This document shows, one piece after another, positions 44,701-53,402 of a stretch of DNA of 64,000 nt (positions within the stretch are counted from its first letter, which is position 1; the number at the start of each line of letters is the position of its first letter). Source of the DNA: Brevibacterium sp. CBA3109. Lineage in GTDB: Bacteria > Actinomycetota > Actinomycetes > Actinomycetales > Brevibacteriaceae. The notes beneath the pieces are model-generated. The model did not search any database. It was not told the origin of the DNA and saw only the letters and a program-made list of their open reading frames with translations. A program made the translations under genes and the position numbers. The stretch spans positions 1,860,001 through 1,924,000 of the forward strand of contig NZ_CP158281.1 in the NCBI RefSeq assembly GCF_040256645.1, in the 5' to 3' direction.

Positions 44701-46397
44701 CGGATGGAGTCCAATGGCGGGTTCGTCACCTGTGCGAAGTTCTGATGGAAGTAGTCGAAGAGAAGTCTGGGCCGTGTGCTCAGTGCCGCGATCGCGGTGT
44801 CCGTGCCCATGGCGCCGAGCGGCTCGGCTCCGGTCTCTGCCATCGGCGAGATCAGGATCCGCAGCTCCTCTTCGGTGTAGCCGAAGGTGCGCTGGCGTCT
44901 CCGGACGGAAGCCTGCGGGTGGGTGACGTGGACTCGGGTGGGCAGGTCAGCCAGTCGGCGGGAGCAGCCCTTGACCCAATCCTCATAAGGGTGCTCGGTG
45001 GCCAGTTGGTTCTTGATCTCGGTGTCGGAGATGATCCGCTCGGATTCCGTGTCGACGAGGAACATGCGCCCCGGGGTCAGTCGACCGCGGGCGACTATGT
45101 CCGACTCGGGCAGGTCGACGACACCGATCTCACTGGCGAGGACCACAGTGTCAGACGTCATGACGTAGCGAGCGGGTCTGAGACCATTGCGGTCCAGGAC
45201 AGCCCCGGCCAGAGTCCCGTCGGTGAATGCCACACAGGCGGGTCCGTCCCACGGCTCCATCAGCAGAGAGTGGTATTCGTAGAACGCCTTGCGCGACTCC
45301 CCCATGCCGGGGTTGTTCTCCCAGGCTTCTGGGATCATCATCAGCATTGCCTGCGGAAGCGATCTGCCCGAGGCGACCATGAGTTCGAGCACCGAGTTGA
45401 ATGAGGCCGAGTCGGAGGCTCCGGGCGGCACGATCGGACACAGCCTGTCCAGGCTCGTCGAGGTACCGGGCACCGGGGAGACGAGGAGGTCCGAGGCCAG
45501 TGTCGATTCCCTGGCCTGCATCCAGTTGCGGTTGCCGCGCACCGTGTTGATCTCCCCATTGTGGGCGATCGTTCCGAAGGGCTGTGCCAACTGCCAGGAC
45601 GGGAACGTGTTCGTCGAGAACCGTGAGTGCACGAGTGCGATGCGCGAGGTCACACGTTCGTCGAGCAGTTCCGTATAGAAGGCGGACAGCTGTCCTGTCG
45701 AGAGCATGCCCTTATAGGTGATGGTGCCTGGATTCAGCGAGGGACAGTAGAGGCCTGCGTGATCGAGGCGCTTCCGCACGATGTAGGACCGGCGGCTCAG
45801 ATCCTGTGCATCCCGAGAGGGGAATCTCTCGTCAATGGTGAGGAAGAGCTGGCGCATGCGCGGCATCGTGGTGCGTGCGGTCTCACCGAGCACGCTCGCA
45901 TCGTGGGCAACGTCGCGGAAGGCGAGAACCCGCAGGCCTTCCTCGGCGGCGATGCGCTCGACGAGGTCTTCCTGATCCGCCGGTGTTTCAGCCATCCTGT
46001 CAGCGCCCGGGGCATCTCCGTAGTCCGTGAGAAACGCCGCATCGGGAATGAGATCTGTTCGGTAGTCCTGGGCGAAGAAGCCGATGCCCGCGGCATAGGT
46101 GCCGGGTTCCGGAAGCTCGATGCCCGCCTCACGCAGCACCTTCGCGAAATAGTCATGGGGTATCTGGAGGGTGATCCCCGCACCGTCGCCGGTGCCTTCG
46201 TCGGAACCGACTCCGCCTCGATGCTCTAGCTTTCGCAGTGCACTCAGAGCCTGGTCGACGACCTGGTGGTCGGCAGGTCCGCGATAGCGAACGATGAGTG
46301 CGAGTCCGCAGGCATCGTGTTCGAGTGCGGGGTCGTAGAGTCCGGCGCGCACTGGGCGGCGCGGGGTTTTCGGGGTCGATGGATCTTCACTGTACAT
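41697..46397 (-). CDS. gltB: Glutamate synthase, large subunit
   Basis: A 1,566-residue enzyme that makes two glutamates from glutamine and 2-oxoglutarate. The glutaminase domain (about residues 30-430) has its nucleophile at the cysteine of EHDACGLALIV, exposed after removal of a propeptide of about 30 residues. The central and FMN-binding synthase domains follow (SYGSLSQEAHETLAIAMNR, ISGHDGGTGASPLNSLKHAG), with the 3Fe-4S cysteines in CIMMRVCHKDTCPVGVAT. The C-terminal beta-helix is complete. The ATG at 46397 has GAAGG five bases upstream; a GTG at 46409 is an alternative. It is coupled to gltD. Confidence 0.96.
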   Translation of the reverse strand: MYSEDPSTPKTPRRPVRAGLYDPALEHDACGLALIVRYRGPADHQVVDQALSALRKLEHRGGVGSDEGTGDGAGITLQIPHDYFAKVLREAGIELPEPGTYAAGIGFFAQDYRTDLIPDAAFLTDYGDAPGADRMAETPADQEDLVERIAAEEGLRVLAFRDVAHDASVLGETARTTMPRMRQLFLTIDERFPSRDAQDLSRRSYIVRKRLDHAGLYCPSLNPGTITYKGMLSTGQLSAFYTELLDERVTSRIALVHSRFSTNTFPSWQLAQPFGTIAHNGEINTVRGNRNWMQARESTLASDLLVSPVPGTSTSLDRLCPIVPPGASDSASFNSVLELMVASGRSLPQAMLMMIPEAWENNPGMGESRKAFYEYHSLLMEPWDGPACVAFTDGTLAGAVLDRNGLRPARYVMTSDTVVLASEIGVVDLPESDIVARGRLTPGRMFLVDTESERIISDTEIKNQLATEHPYEDWVKGCSRRLADLPTRVHVTHPQASVRRRQRTFGYTEEELRILISPMAETGAEPLGAMGTDTAIAALSTRPRLLFDYFHQNFAQVTNPPLDSIREDIVTSMSSGIGREGNLLQFARPDSAHILLDRPVIDNDELTAIAHVQGHHLGVDDGRPSVTLPGLYSVNAGPEAMRMRLDALCQEASAAVEAGAVFIILSDRDSTADLAPIPSLLLTSALHHHLVRQRSRTRVSIIVEAGDVREVHHVATLVAFGASAVNPYLVMESAEALVRSERIGGVSESAAVANVLAALNKGLLKIMSKMGISTVQSYHGAQTFEALGLCADFIDEYFTSTPHQLGGKGIIEITAESSARHADAHRDDHPKPAHRDLRVGGEYQWRREGPGHLFNPETIFKLQHSTATGRFDIFGEYTRAVNEQSRELMTLRGLFELVPVDTGPIDIAEVEPAAEIMKRFSTGAMSYGSLSQEAHETLAIAMNRIGGKSNTGEGGEDTERLIDPERRSAIKQIASGRFGVTSHYLTEADDLQIKMAQGAKPGEGGQLPGAKVYPWIAKTRHSTPGVGLISPPPHHDIYSIEDLAQLIHDLGRANARARVHVKLVSGIGVGTVAAGVAKAGADVVLISGHDGGTGASPLNSLKHAGTPWELGLAEAQQTLVLNGLREKVSVQVDGQLKTGRDVIVAALLGGEEFGFATTALVVSGCIMMRVCHKDTCPVGVATQNPKLRERFHGQADHVVNFFTFIAEEVRGYLAELGLRTLDEAIGAVERLRIDDEQERASGLNLDLASILKVPEDIHGSTASARKCTTGVDRDFAGELDLRLLAEAEKSIQSGTEVTITTAIENTDRSVGTLLGHHVTRAHADRGLPEHTIRLKLHGTAGQSLGAFLPRGVSIDLHGDANDYVGKGLSGGTISVHPHAENPTRPEHNVIAGNVLGYGATTGKLFVSGQVGERFMVRNSGAEAVVEGIGDHGLEYMTGGIAVILGAIGRNFAAGMSGGTAYVLDFNPARLNPKERAAGVFRFTGVGVVDMDVLQRLLSEHVQWTNSPLAAQLLEGLSRGEDVLSRFTKIIPVAYAMVKDVQDELTAAGEPADSETAWHTILEVANG

Positions 46398-46584
46398 CGC
46401 TGCCTTCACGGGGTGTAGGAACTTACGTTAAAGACGGCGCTGTCTCTAGCTGCTGCTGTGGTGCCCTTCGAAGATCGTCCTCAGACACTATTGTGACGTG
46501 GTTCTCACGGTCGGATCCCCAATCTACACCCCTGGGCAGCTCAGGTTGACACTGAAAAAGGACCGTTCAGCGAACCAAAACGTC

Positions 46585-46890
46585 TCAGTCGTCGGACTTC
46601 GAACCGCTGTCGCCCCGAGATCTCGGCTTCACATCGGGGGTGATCGAGATCGCCGAGGTGACCGCTCCGAAATATCCGAAACTGTGCCCGCCGAAGTCAT
46701 CGCCGGCACCCTGCGAGGCATCATCGCTCGCTCGTGCCAGTTTCCGGGCGCGACGAGCCAGACGAAAGACGACGATACCGACGATGAGCAGGACCACGAG
46801 GAGCGCAAGCACCCACAGGGTCCAGATCGGGATCGTAGCGGAGCCCAGCTGAAGGCCGGTATCGGCCGCAAGCAGGTGAGCCCGGCTCAT
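46585..46890 (-). CDS. Small single-pass membrane protein of unknown function
   Basis: A 101-residue protein with one hydrophobic segment (about residues 20-43, IWTLWVLALLVVLLIVGIVV), a basic flank (RLARRARKLAR) and an acidic, glycine- and serine-rich tail ending GSKSDD. The basic side suggests a cytoplasmic C-terminus. I do not recognise a family. It begins inside the trpA stop codon (ATGA), so it is translated with trpA. It occupies the place where relatives carry lgt. Confidence 0.65.
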   Translation of the reverse strand: MSRAHLLAADTGLQLGSATIPIWTLWVLALLVVLLIVGIVVFRLARRARKLARASDDASQGAGDDFGGHSFGYFGAVTSAISITPDVKPRSRGDSGSKSDD

Positions 46891-47678
46891 GCACAGCCCT
46901 CGGCGAGCTCAGCGGCCAAGGTGGCGATTCCGCTGACTCCATCGCTGTCAAGAGCGCGCACGAGCGCCGAGCCGACGATGACGCCGTCGGCGTAGTCGGC
47001 GACCTCTGCGGCCTGTTCGCGCGTCGAGACACCGAGCCCGACGCAGGCGTGCGGTGCTCCGGCGTCCTTGAGACGGGTGACCAGGTCGCGAGCGTGATTG
47101 TCAACCTCGGAGCGGACTCCGGTCACACCCATCGTCGATGCGGCATAGACGAATCCGCGGCTCGCGGCGACGATGGCGGCCAGGCGTTCGGGCGTCGAGG
47201 AAGGGGCAGCGAGGAAGATCCGGTCAAGGTCGTATGCGTCCGATGCGCTCACCCATTCGGATGCCTCATCGGGGATGAGATCCGGGGTGATGATGCCTCC
47301 GCCACCGGCCGAGTCCAGGTCGCGGGCGAAGGCCGAGACACCGTACTGCAGCACGATGTTCCAATAGCTCATCACAACGGCCGTTCCACCGGCCTGCGCG
47401 ACAGCTGAGACGGCAGAGAAGATATCGGAGGTCCGCACCCCGGCAGCCAGTCCCTGCTCGGCGGCACGTTGAATGACGGGACCATCCATTCCTGGGTCCG
47501 AGTAGGGCATGCCGACCTCGACGATGTCGACTCCGGACTTCACGAGTTCGACCATTGCCTCAATGGAACCCTCGACAGTGGGGAAGCCGACAGGCAGGTA
47601 ACCGATCAATGCGGCCTTGCGGCCCGCCTGAGCGACCGCGTCGAGAGTGGTACCGGTTCGGAATCCTGAGCTCGTCAT
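46887..47678 (-). CDS. trpA: Tryptophan synthase alpha chain
   Basis: A 263-residue TIM-barrel enzyme that cleaves indole-3-glycerol phosphate to indole and glyceraldehyde 3-phosphate. The catalytic glutamate and aspartate regions are in [20 protein letters not shown] (about residues 50-69), with the second acidic site in [23 protein letters not shown] and [11 protein letters not shown] bind phosphate. It overlaps the trpB stop as ATGA. Alpha and beta subunits form the tunnelling complex for the last two steps of tryptophan synthesis. Confidence 0.95.
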   Translation of the reverse strand: MTSSGFRTGTTLDAVAQAGRKAALIGYLPVGFPTVEGSIEAMVELVKSGVDIVEVGMPYSDPGMDGPVIQRAAEQGLAAGVRTSDIFSAVSAVAQAGGTAVVMSYWNIVLQYGVSAFARDLDSAGGGGIITPDLIPDEASEWVSASDAYDLDRIFLAAPSSTPERLAAIVAASRGFVYAASTMGVTGVRSEVDNHARDLVTRLKDAGAPHACVGLGVSTREQAAEVADYADGVIVGSALVRALDSDGVSGIATLAAELAEGCA

Positions 47679-48889
47679 ACCTGCACAGCTCCTTCATCGA
47701 AGTAATTGAACCATTTGCCCGCGGTCGTCATGTCCTTGTCGCCACGCCCGGAGAGGTTGACGAGCAGGACCGCGTCGCTGCCGAGTTCCTGTCCCACGCG
47801 CATCGCGCCGGCCAGGGCATGAGCGGATTCGATCGCGGGGATGATGCCTTCGGTCCGTGACAGCAGCTGCATGGCGTCCATCGCCTCTTCATCGACAACC
47901 GGTTCGTAGGTCACGCGTTGCGTGTCATGAAGGTAGGAATGCTCAGGGCCCACCGACGGGTAGTCGAGCCCGGCCGAGATCGAGTGGGATCCTCGGGTCT
48001 GACCATCCTCGTCCTGCAGGATGTAGGTGGCGGAACCATGGAGGACTCCCGGGCGTCCGCCGGAGAACCGGGCTGCGTGGCGGCCACTGTCGACGCCTTC
48101 TCCTCCGGCTTCGAAGCCGAAGATCTTCACATCGGTGTCTGAGAGGAAGGCAGCGAAGATGCCCATGGCGTTCGACCCGCCGCCGACGCAGGCGCACACC
48201 GCGTCGGGCAGACGACCGACGGCGCTCAGGATCTGTTCACGGGATTCGATGCCGATGACGTCCTGGAACGAGCGGACCATGGCCGGGAAGGGGTGCGGCC
48301 CGGCGACGGTGCCGATGATGTAGTGCGTACGATCCACGTTGGCGACCCAGTCGCGCATCGCTTCGTTCATCGCGTCTTTGAGTGTCTTGGTGCCGTTGGA
48401 CACGGAGTTGACCTTCGCACCGAGCAGACGCATCCGAGCGACATTGAGCGCCTGCCGCTGGGTGTCCTCTTCGCCCATGTAGACCTCGCACTCCATATCG
48501 AGGAGAGCTGCTGCTGTGGCTGTGGCCACGCCGTGCTGCCCGGCTCCGGTCTCAGCAATGACACGGGTCTTTCCCATGCGCTTGGCCAACAGAGCCTGTC
48601 CCAGAGCGTTGTTGATCTTGTGACTGCCGGTGTGATTGAGGTCCTCACGCTTCAGGAACACCCTGGCTCCGCCGCAGTGCGCGGCGAACCGGGTGGCCTC
48701 GGTGAGCAGGCTGGGACGGCCGATGTAGTTCTTCTGCAGCTCCAGCAGCTGCTGAGTGAACTCCGGATCAACCTGGGATTTGCGCCATGTCTCCTCGATC
48801 TCCTCGAGTGCGGGGATCAGCGCTTCTGGGAAGAACCTGCCTCCGTACGAACCGAAGTAGGGTCCGTTCTCCTGGCTCACATCGGTCAT
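47675..48889 (-). CDS. trpB: Tryptophan synthase beta chain
   Basis: A 404-residue pyridoxal-phosphate enzyme that joins indole and serine. The cofactor lysine is in [19 protein letters not shown] (about residue 95), the catalytic glutamate in [16 protein letters not shown], and the phosphate loop is [13 protein letters not shown]. It is the standard TrpB1 form that partners TrpA. ATG at 48889 has GAAGGA upstream; a longer frame to 49000 runs into trpC and is not used. It is followed by trpA with ATGA overlap. Confidence 0.96.
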   Translation of the reverse strand: MTDVSQENGPYFGSYGGRFFPEALIPALEEIEETWRKSQVDPEFTQQLLELQKNYIGRPSLLTEATRFAAHCGGARVFLKREDLNHTGSHKINNALGQALLAKRMGKTRVIAETGAGQHGVATATAAALLDMECEVYMGEEDTQRQALNVARMRLLGAKVNSVSNGTKTLKDAMNEAMRDWVANVDRTHYIIGTVAGPHPFPAMVRSFQDVIGIESREQILSAVGRLPDAVCACVGGGSNAMGIFAAFLSDTDVKIFGFEAGGEGVDSGRHAARFSGGRPGVLHGSATYILQDEDGQTRGSHSISAGLDYPSVGPEHSYLHDTQRVTYEPVVDEEAMDAMQLLSRTEGIIPAIESAHALAGAMRVGQELGSDAVLLVNLSGRGDKDMTTAGKWFNYFDEGAVQV

Positions 48890-48926
48890 TGCAGTCCTTC
48901 GTGGTTCGAAATGGTGGTCGGGTGGA

Positions 48927-49730
48927 TCAAGACTGACTGCTGGTCGCAGCCCGGCGCCGGCACCCGGTCGAGGTGAACGCGGCCACAGCGGACTCAGCAT
49001 CGCCGCCGGTGACGAGCGCTTCGCCTACGAGCACGAGATCAGCCCCGGCGCCGGCGTAGGTCTCGACATCTTCAAGGCCCGTGACCCCGGACTCTGCGAC
49101 GAGTGTGCATTCCGGCGGTGCCAGGTCTGCCAGCGGCGCGAAACGATTCGTGTCGACGCTGAGATCCTTGAGGTTGCGCGTGTTGATGCCGATCAGAGGG
49201 GCATCGAGTTCGGCCGCGATCGCCAGCTCTTGCGCGTTGTGGGTCTCAACGAGGGCCGTCATCCCGAGTTCATTGGCCAGAGCATGGAACTCCTGGAGCT
49301 GTTCGACCTCGAGTGCCGCAACGATGAGAAGGACGAGATCGGCACCGTGGGCGCGGGCTTCATGGAACTGGTACTCCTCGACCATGAAGTCCTTGCGCAG
49401 GACGGGAATGTCAACGGCTGCACGGACGGAGTCGAGGTCCTCCAGACTGCCGGAGAAGCGCCGCCCTTCGGTGAGGACACTGATCGCCCGTGCTCCCCCG
49501 GCGGCATAGAGGCCAGCCAGGGTCCCCGGATCAGGGATGTGGGCGAGGTCTCCGCGGGAGGGAGAACGTCGCTTCACCTCGGCGATGACGCCGAAGTCGG
49601 CATCAAGATCGAACGCACGCGCAGGCTGGGCCTCACGCGCTCGGTCGATGACGTCTGCCAGTGGTGTCTGCCTCCGACGTTCGGCGAGATCGTCGCGCAC
49701 ACCGGCGACTATGTCGTCGAGAACCGTCAT
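48927..49730 (-). CDS. trpC: Indole-3-glycerol phosphate synthase
   Basis: A 267-residue TIM-barrel enzyme that cyclises the deoxyribulose intermediate of tryptophan synthesis. The substrate site is [15 protein letters not shown] (catalytic lysine), with a second lysine in [12 protein letters not shown] and the active glutamate in [22 protein letters not shown] is also conserved. The start overlaps the stop of the upstream membrane gene as ATGA. A run of basic residues ends the protein. No trpD or trpF is nearby. Confidence 0.95.
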   Translation of the reverse strand: MTVLDDIVAGVRDDLAERRRQTPLADVIDRAREAQPARAFDLDADFGVIAEVKRRSPSRGDLAHIPDPGTLAGLYAAGGARAISVLTEGRRFSGSLEDLDSVRAAVDIPVLRKDFMVEEYQFHEARAHGADLVLLIVAALEVEQLQEFHALANELGMTALVETHNAQELAIAAELDAPLIGINTRNLKDLSVDTNRFAPLADLAPPECTLVAESGVTGLEDVETYAGAGADLVLVGEALVTGGDAESAVAAFTSTGCRRRAATSSQS

Positions 49731-49996
49731 TTATTCTTCGGCTTGTTTCCCAGACCGACGGCACGCAGGATCAGGCCGACGATGAGGCCGAGCGCGACGA
49801 CGCCGACACCGACATAGGTGATGGTCGCGGTGTGGATCGTGAACCCGACGCAGCCGATGGTCACGCCGACCAGCATGATGATGACACCGGTCCAACCAGC
49901 CACGGAGTTTCCGTGTCCTGGGTCGGCGATGGCTGCATAGTCGATCGTCGATTTGTCGAGATCGGTTGCGCCGTTACGAGCGACGGATTGCGACAT
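49727..49996 (-). CDS. HGxxPAAW-family membrane protein
   Basis: An 89-residue protein with the motif HGNSVAGW (about residues 27-34) followed by two hydrophobic segments (about 33-55 and 60-80). It matches the small actinobacterial family named after an HGxxPAAW motif, which sits between trpE and trpC in many genomes; here the proline-alanine-alanine part reads VAG. Function is unknown; a role in tryptophan synthesis or export is guessed from position only. ATG at 49996 has AAGGAG six bases upstream. Confidence 0.75.
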   Translation of the reverse strand: MSQSVARNGATDLDKSTIDYAAIADPGHGNSVAGWTGVIIMLVGVTIGCVGFTIHTATITYVGVGVVALGLIVGLILRAVGLGNKPKNK

Positions 49997-50094
49997 GGTG
50001 CTCCTTAGAGATGCAGGCGTGGCACGTGTGAAAACTTGTTGCATCCATTGTGACACGCTTCGAGTTGGGCCGAGACACCGGCCCGGTCACGAGG

Positions 50095-50688
50095 TCATTT
50101 CGATCCGTCATCCGCCCCACCGGCAGTGGAATCAGGGTCATCGGATGTCGGTCCGACGTCGTTGCCGATGTCTGACCCCGGGGTCCTCGGGCCGGGCTCG
50201 GGATCATCTCCGCGTGAGAGTGCATCCCAGGTCGCTGCCGAATCGAATTCTTCACCGCCTGCTTCCGCCGTCCTGGCGTACCGGTTCGAATTGGCCCATC
50301 TGGCTGAAGCGAAGGCCACGTAGACAATGACGATGAGCGCGCTGGCTGCCGCGCACAGGCCCACGATCGGCCAGGCGGTGGCCCCGGGAGAGGAAATGGA
50401 CTGCAGTGCGGTCAGGCCGTAGCCGATGGCGGCCAGCGCGGCGAAGCCGAGAACGACGAAACGCCCGACCTTACCCAGCATGGCTGAGAGCAGCCCGGTG
50501 ACGGCGATGATTGCGACGCAGGCGGTGGCGACCGGCGATGCCTGCGAACTCGCATCCTCTGTGACATCGGCCACGCCTGCGGGCCCAAGCGTGTCGCCGG
50601 CGACGCTGCCCTGCCAGGACGCGAGGCTGATCACCCACAGAGCACCGGCCAGAATAAGGACAAGGAGAACACCGCGTGATTTCGTCAT
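50095..50688 (-). CDS. Trp biosynthesis-associated membrane protein (TIGR02234-like)
   Basis: A 197-residue protein with about four hydrophobic segments (residues 5-22, 55-72, 80-98 and 112-132) and a hydrophilic acidic tail of about 60 residues. The pattern LASWQGSVAG after the first segment and the place between trpE and trpC match the Trp region conserved membrane protein of actinobacteria. Its task is unknown. The ATG at 50688 stands one base after the trpE stop; a longer frame to 50832 lies within trpE. Confidence 0.75.
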   Translation of the reverse strand: MTKSRGVLLVLILAGALWVISLASWQGSVAGDTLGPAGVADVTEDASSQASPVATACVAIIAVTGLLSAMLGKVGRFVVLGFAALAAIGYGLTALQSISSPGATAWPIVGLCAAASALIVIVYVAFASARWANSNRYARTAEAGGEEFDSAATWDALSRGDDPEPGPRTPGSDIGNDVGPTSDDPDSTAGGADDGSK

Positions 50689-50689
50689 C

Positions 50690-52252
50690 TCAGCCACATT
50701 CCCTGGTCGAGGCTCCGAGTTTGACCACCGCGCTGGCTGCTGCCGCTGCCCCCAGGACTGCGGCCGCTTTGTTCTGTGATTCCAGATATTCGGTTTCAGG
50801 AACCGAATCGGCAACGAGTCCCCCGCCGGCATAGACGCTCATGACCGATTCGCGAAGGACTCCGGTGCGGATGGCGATCGCCAGATCGAGGTCGCCGGTG
50901 AACGACATGTAGCCGACAACTCCCCCGTAGATTCCGCGGCCGATGGTTTCGAGCTCGTCGATGATCTGCAGAGCGCGAGGCTTCGGTGCTCCGGAGAGAG
51001 TGCCTGCCGGGAACGTGGCACGCAGTACGTCCACGGCCCCGTGGCCGGGAGCGAGCTCACCGCGCACGGTCGAAGAGATGTGCATGATGTGGCTGTAGCG
51101 CACGATGTCCATGAACTCGCTGACATCGACTGTGCCCGCCCGACAGACCTTTGCGAGGTCGTTGCGGGCAAGGTCGACGAGCATGAGGTGTTCGGCACGT
51201 TCCTTCTCGTCGCTGATCAGGTCTCTGGCCAGCGACGAGTCCTCTTCGGTCGTCGCGCCCCGAGGTCGCGAGCCGGCGATCGGGTGGGTGACGACGTCCC
51301 CGGAGCGGACCGTGACGAGAGCTTCCGGGGACGAGCCGATGATGCTGGCAGGCTGCCCCCGGTCGTCATGGAGGTTGAGGAGATACATGAATGGACTGGG
51401 GTTCGAATGGCGCAGCATCCGATAGACGGTCAGCGGATCGGCTTCGCATTCGGTGTCGAAGCGCTGTCCGAGGACGACTTGGAAGATCTCCCCATCAACG
51501 ATCTCGGACTTGGCCCGTTCGACGTTGTCGAGGTAGACCTGAGGGTCGGTGCGGGTCGACACCTCGGGCTTGACGAAGTGCGTGCTCGAGATCTCGGCTT
51601 CGCTGGGCCTGCTGATCCTCGCGAGCATCGCTTCGATCCGCTCCACACCCGCGTGGTATGCATCGTCGATGCCGGTGTCGGCACCATTGACGTTGAAGAC
51701 GTTGGCGACGAGCGTGAGAGTTCCTGAGTAGTGGTCGTAGACCGCGATATCGCCGGGGATCATCAGCTGTACGGTCGGCAGATGATGCTCGTTGACTCGG
51801 GCGGGTCCAAGCCTTTCGAACTGACGTACGATGTCCCAACCGAAGTACCCCACGAAGCTCGAGACCATCGGGGGAAGAACCGACTCGGTCGCATCGACGG
51901 CAAGCAGTTCAAGGGTCGCGGTGACTGCATCGAGGACGCTGCCTTCGGTGGGGATTCCCACCGGAGGTGTGCCTTCCCACCGAAAACTCTCGTCCTCGGA
52001 GATCAGGGTGGCCACGGGGGCGGAGCCGATGAATGAGTAGCGCGCCCAGGCTCCGGACACAGCCGACTCGAAGAGAAAACTGCCGGGGCCGCCGTCTGTG
52101 AGTTTGCTGTACAGGCTCAACGGAGTCTCGGTGTCGGCCAGAACTTCCGCGTGGACTGGCACCAGACGGTGATCGGCGCCCGAGGCCCGGAACTCATCGA
52201 GGCTGGGGCGGATCGTCAGCCCGGTGTCAGTCGTCCGTGTGTCAGTTGGCAC
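50690..52252 (-). CDS. trpE: Anthranilate synthase component I
   Basis: A 520-residue chorismate-using enzyme making anthranilate, the first step of tryptophan synthesis. The feedback site motif LLxS is represented by [18 protein letters not shown] in the N-terminal part; the catalytic part has [42 protein letters not shown] and [12 protein letters not shown]. The start is GTG at 52252, inside the end of hisI (11 base overlap). The glutaminase partner trpG is not in the window. Because trpE overlaps hisI, no room for a leader-peptide attenuator exists. Confidence 0.94.
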   Translation of the reverse strand: MPTDTRTTDTGLTIRPSLDEFRASGADHRLVPVHAEVLADTETPLSLYSKLTDGGPGSFLFESAVSGAWARYSFIGSAPVATLISEDESFRWEGTPPVGIPTEGSVLDAVTATLELLAVDATESVLPPMVSSFVGYFGWDIVRQFERLGPARVNEHHLPTVQLMIPGDIAVYDHYSGTLTLVANVFNVNGADTGIDDAYHAGVERIEAMLARISRPSEAEISSTHFVKPEVSTRTDPQVYLDNVERAKSEIVDGEIFQVVLGQRFDTECEADPLTVYRMLRHSNPSPFMYLLNLHDDRGQPASIIGSSPEALVTVRSGDVVTHPIAGSRPRGATTEEDSSLARDLISDEKERAEHLMLVDLARNDLAKVCRAGTVDVSEFMDIVRYSHIMHISSTVRGELAPGHGAVDVLRATFPAGTLSGAPKPRALQIIDELETIGRGIYGGVVGYMSFTGDLDLAIAIRTGVLRESVMSVYAGGGLVADSVPETEYLESQNKAAAVLGAAAAASAVVKLGASTRECG

Positions 52253-52613
52253 TGATGGTCCTTCCGGTGAAGCACGTCGGGGTCAGGGTGTGGCAGGCCG
52301 GCCCGGTCTGTTCAACCTCCATGAGCAGAGCGTCGCAATCGCAGTCGAGGCTCAGGGAGGCCACCTTCTGAGTGTGACCCGAGGTCTCGCCTTTGACCCA
52401 GTATTCCTGCCGGGACCGCGACCAGTAGACTGCGGCGCCGCTGCTCAGGGTGCGCTCGATGGCTTCGGTGTCCATCCAGGCCATCATGAGGACCTCACGG
52501 GTCGTGACCTCCTGGACGATGACGGGAATGAGCCCGTCGGCGTTGACCGTGATCAGTTCGCGCCAGTTCTTCGGATTCGCATCGACTTCGGCAGCAGAAT
52601 CGTGTGTGCTCAT
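52242..52613 (-). CDS. hisI: Phosphoribosyl-AMP cyclohydrolase
   Basis: A 123-residue enzyme of step 3 of histidine synthesis. The metal and substrate motifs [33 protein letters not shown] and [20 protein letters not shown] are diagnostic; the cysteines bind zinc. It is a monofunctional HisI, since hisE is a separate gene 5 kb upstream. The ATG at 52613 overlaps the hisF stop as ATGA. It overlaps trpE at its end, which physically ties histidine and tryptophan genes into one mRNA. Confidence 0.95.
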   Translation of the reverse strand: MSTHDSAAEVDANPKNWRELITVNADGLIPVIVQEVTTREVLMMAWMDTEAIERTLSSGAAVYWSRSRQEYWVKGETSGHTQKVASLSLDCDCDALLMEVEQTGPACHTLTPTCFTGRTISAN

Positions 52614-53374
52614 CGGACTTCGATCCCTTCCCTTCGCAGTGCGTCCTTGACTTCGACGATGCTCAGCGTCCCGAAGTGGAAGACACTCGCAGCCAGCAGC
52701 GCGTCCGCTCCGGCAGCCACGGCCGGTGCGAAGTGTTCCACCCGTCCGGCTCCCCCGGATGCGATCAGAGGGACGTCGACGGCTGCCCGAGCCGCGGCGA
52801 TGAGTTCGAGATCGAACCCGTCGCGAGTGCCGTCTGCGTCGATGGAGTTGAGCAGGATCTCGCCGACGCCACGCTCGGCCGCCTCGGTGATCCAATCGAT
52901 CGCGCAGCGACCGGTTCCCTCACGACCGCCGCGTGTGGTGACTTCGAAGCCAGACCGCGTCTGCGTCCCCTGCGCACGCCTGGCGTCGAGGGACAGGACG
53001 AGGACCTGATTGCCGAAGTGATGGGCGATGTCGCTGATCAGCTGGGGGCGTGCGACTGCGGAGGTGTTGACGCCGACTTTGTCGGCCCCATCGCGCAGGA
53101 GCCGGTCGACGTCGGTGACGCTGCGGATGCCGCCGCCGACGGTCAGAGGAATGAAGACCTCTTCGGCAGAGGCGCGGACGATGTCGTGAACGGTCTCCCG
53201 ATCACCGCTGCTGGCAGTGACATCGAGGAACGTCAGTTCGTCCGCCCCGGATTCCCCATAGCGTCTGGCCAGTTCGACCGGATCGCCGGCGTCCTTGAGA
53301 TCAGCGAACTTCACGCCCTTGACGACACGGCCTTCGTCGACGTCCAGACACGGAATGACTCTGATGGCAACCAT
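52610..53374 (-). CDS. hisF: Imidazole glycerol phosphate synthase, cyclase subunit
   Basis: A 254-residue half-barrel-duplicated TIM enzyme that makes imidazole glycerol phosphate with HisH. It starts [18 protein letters not shown] with the catalytic aspartate, has [20 protein letters not shown], the second aspartate near [15 protein letters not shown], and [18 protein letters not shown] lies eight bases before the ATG. hisH is not in the window. It follows the fused carboxyltransferase gene after 28 bases. Confidence 0.96.
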   Translation of the reverse strand: MVAIRVIPCLDVDEGRVVKGVKFADLKDAGDPVELARRYGESGADELTFLDVTASSGDRETVHDIVRASAEEVFIPLTVGGGIRSVTDVDRLLRDGADKVGVNTSAVARPQLISDIAHHFGNQVLVLSLDARRAQGTQTRSGFEVTTRGGREGTGRCAIDWITEAAERGVGEILLNSIDADGTRDGFDLELIAAARAAVDVPLIASGGAGRVEHFAPAVAAGADALLAASVFHFGTLSIVEVKDALRREGIEVR

Positions 53375-53402
53375 GTGACTCTCCTAGATTCCCAGTCGGC
53401 GA

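Noticed and set aside
46398..46584. GlnR box ahead of gltB
   Set aside because: GTCAC-like half-sites occur near 46490 but the partner half does not fit the GTnAC-N6-GnAAC pattern.
52242..52300. Trp leader peptide or T-box before trpE
   Set aside because: trpE starts inside hisI, so there is no leader, and no run of tryptophan codons or T-box core sequence is present.
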